This document shows positions 5,210 to 5,642 of a stretch of 5,642 nucleotides of DNA, one piece after another. The stretch's first letter is position 1, and each line of letters opens with the position of its first letter. Below the pieces are notes generated by a model. That model had not been told where the DNA came from and ran no database searches. It saw nothing but the letters and a program-made list of their open reading frames with translations. The stretch is from positions 1 to 5,642 of the forward strand of contig JAHKLH010000106.1 in assembly GCA_029856635.1 (NCBI GenBank), read 5' to 3'. The position numbers were made by a program, and so were the translations under genes. The DNA is from Candidatus Njordarchaeota archaeon. Lineage in GTDB: Archaea > Asgardarchaeota > Njordarchaeia > Njordarchaeales > JAHKLH01.

Positions 5210-5343
5210 TATGCTCCCAAATGTATAAGAAATTAAAACAATTAATGTTGTTTATTCTCCTTTAGCAATCTGAAATTTTCAAGCAAATGTCCTTATGTTA
5301 TTCGCCAGTTCAACAGTCTGCTAAATTTATTAATGGATCTGAA
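5210..5343 (-). other. Intergenic region upstream of the HEPN gene
   Basis: These 134 bases separate the UPF0175-type gene from the HEPN gene on the same strand. The region is too short and has too many stops for the PIN partner often found after UPF0175 genes. AT-rich stretches such as TTTTAATT (5238-5231) could serve as a TATA element, but its usual 31-nt spacing would start transcription inside the HEPN start codon. Whether the HEPN/MNT pair has its own promoter is therefore undecided. Confidence 0.4.
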
Positions 5344-5642
5344 TTACTCACTGTTTTTGATATCTTCGATTTCACTTAACACACTCTCTGCAGATATTGG
5401 ATAAGGAATGTTATATTTTTTCATTATTTCTTCCATCTCTCTAAATGAAATACCAAGAATCCGCGCAGTTCTCCACACAGTGATTTTCTTTTGTTTTAGT
5501 AGTTCAAGAATCACCCTTAACTTAAGGTTTTCCGTATCAAAGCTTAAAGCATATTCGAGTAATTCTCTCACCTCCATTTGAAGCTCATCAGCGAGTTCCT
5601 TAATTTTCTTGAATTGCTCTTCAGTTAGCCTTATTGTAACTA
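5344..5642 (-). CDS. RHH plus UPF0175-type HTH regulator, cut by window edge
   Basis: The frame is open from the stop (TAA at 5346-5344) to the end of the window, so the gene starts to the right of 5642 and only the last 98 residues are seen. An ATG at 5577 is internal and not the start: the codons before it encode VTIRLTEEQFKKIKELADEL, a textbook ribbon-helix-helix (RHH) strand and first helix, and RELLEYAL continues the second helix. After that, about residues 37-91 of the visible part match UPF0175-type antitoxins: a helix LKLRVILELLKQKKI, a helix-turn-helix RTARILGISFREMEEIMKKY and the NIPYPI turn. The product is thus probably an antitoxin-like repressor with two DNA-binding modules. UPF0175 genes often precede a PIN-domain toxin gene, but here the next gene, 134 nt downstream on the same strand, encodes a HEPN protein. 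Only a few N-terminal residues should be missing. Confidence 0.75.
   Translation of the reverse strand, partial: VTIRLTEEQFKKIKELADELQMEVRELLEYALSFDTENLKLRVILELLKQKKITVWRTARILGISFREMEEIMKKYNIPYPISAESVLSEIEDIKNSE

Overview
The window reads as chromosomal DNA of an AT-rich, probably thermophilic archaeon. The reasons are gene content typical of archaea (AbrB/PIN, HEPN/nucleotidyltransferase and UPF0175-type genes), TTTATAT-like TATA boxes placed about 31 nt before starts, one apparently leaderless gene, Shine-Dalgarno (SD) motifs of the GGTGAT type and frequent TTG starts. The TACK archaea are a reasonable guess, but no rRNA or other marker fixes the lineage.

Layout from left to right. (1) 1-275 is AT-rich upstream DNA with short repeats and a TATA box for a + strand gene (276-785) encoding a small EVE/PUA-like protein. 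(2) After a gene-free stretch of 201 nt, a vapBC-type toxin-antitoxin pair lies on the - strand (AbrB-type antitoxin 1412-1681, PIN toxin 987-1415), joined by an ATGA overlap. (3) 1707-1950 is the divergent intergenic region. It holds a - strand fragment that resembles the C-terminus of a PIN domain, perhaps the relic of an older toxin gene. (4) A two-gene + strand operon encodes a DUF1177 protein (1951-2892) and an AroM-family protein (2892-3554), joined by TAATG and followed by a strong stem-loop with a T run. (5) A small + strand gene (3745-4011, 88 aa, TTG start, good TATA and SD) has no recognised function and is followed by a perfect inverted repeat. (6) On the - strand, a HEPN gene (4694-5209) overlaps a MNT-type minimal nucleotidyltransferase gene (4210-4719), a likely toxin-antitoxin pair. 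(7) At the right edge a - strand gene for a ribbon-helix-helix plus UPF0175-type regulator (5344 to beyond 5642) is cut by the window.

The likely housekeeping or catabolic part is the DUF1177-AroM pair. Both proteins belong to families of unknown function, and sequence patterns hint at a degenerate M42-peptidase-like fold in one and a two-cysteine Asp/Glu-racemase-like arrangement in the other. It is surrounded by defence or stress-type accessory genes: two toxin-antitoxin pairs, an antitoxin-like regulator and a possible modified-base reader. No transposase, integrase, tRNA, CRISPR array or replication origin was seen.
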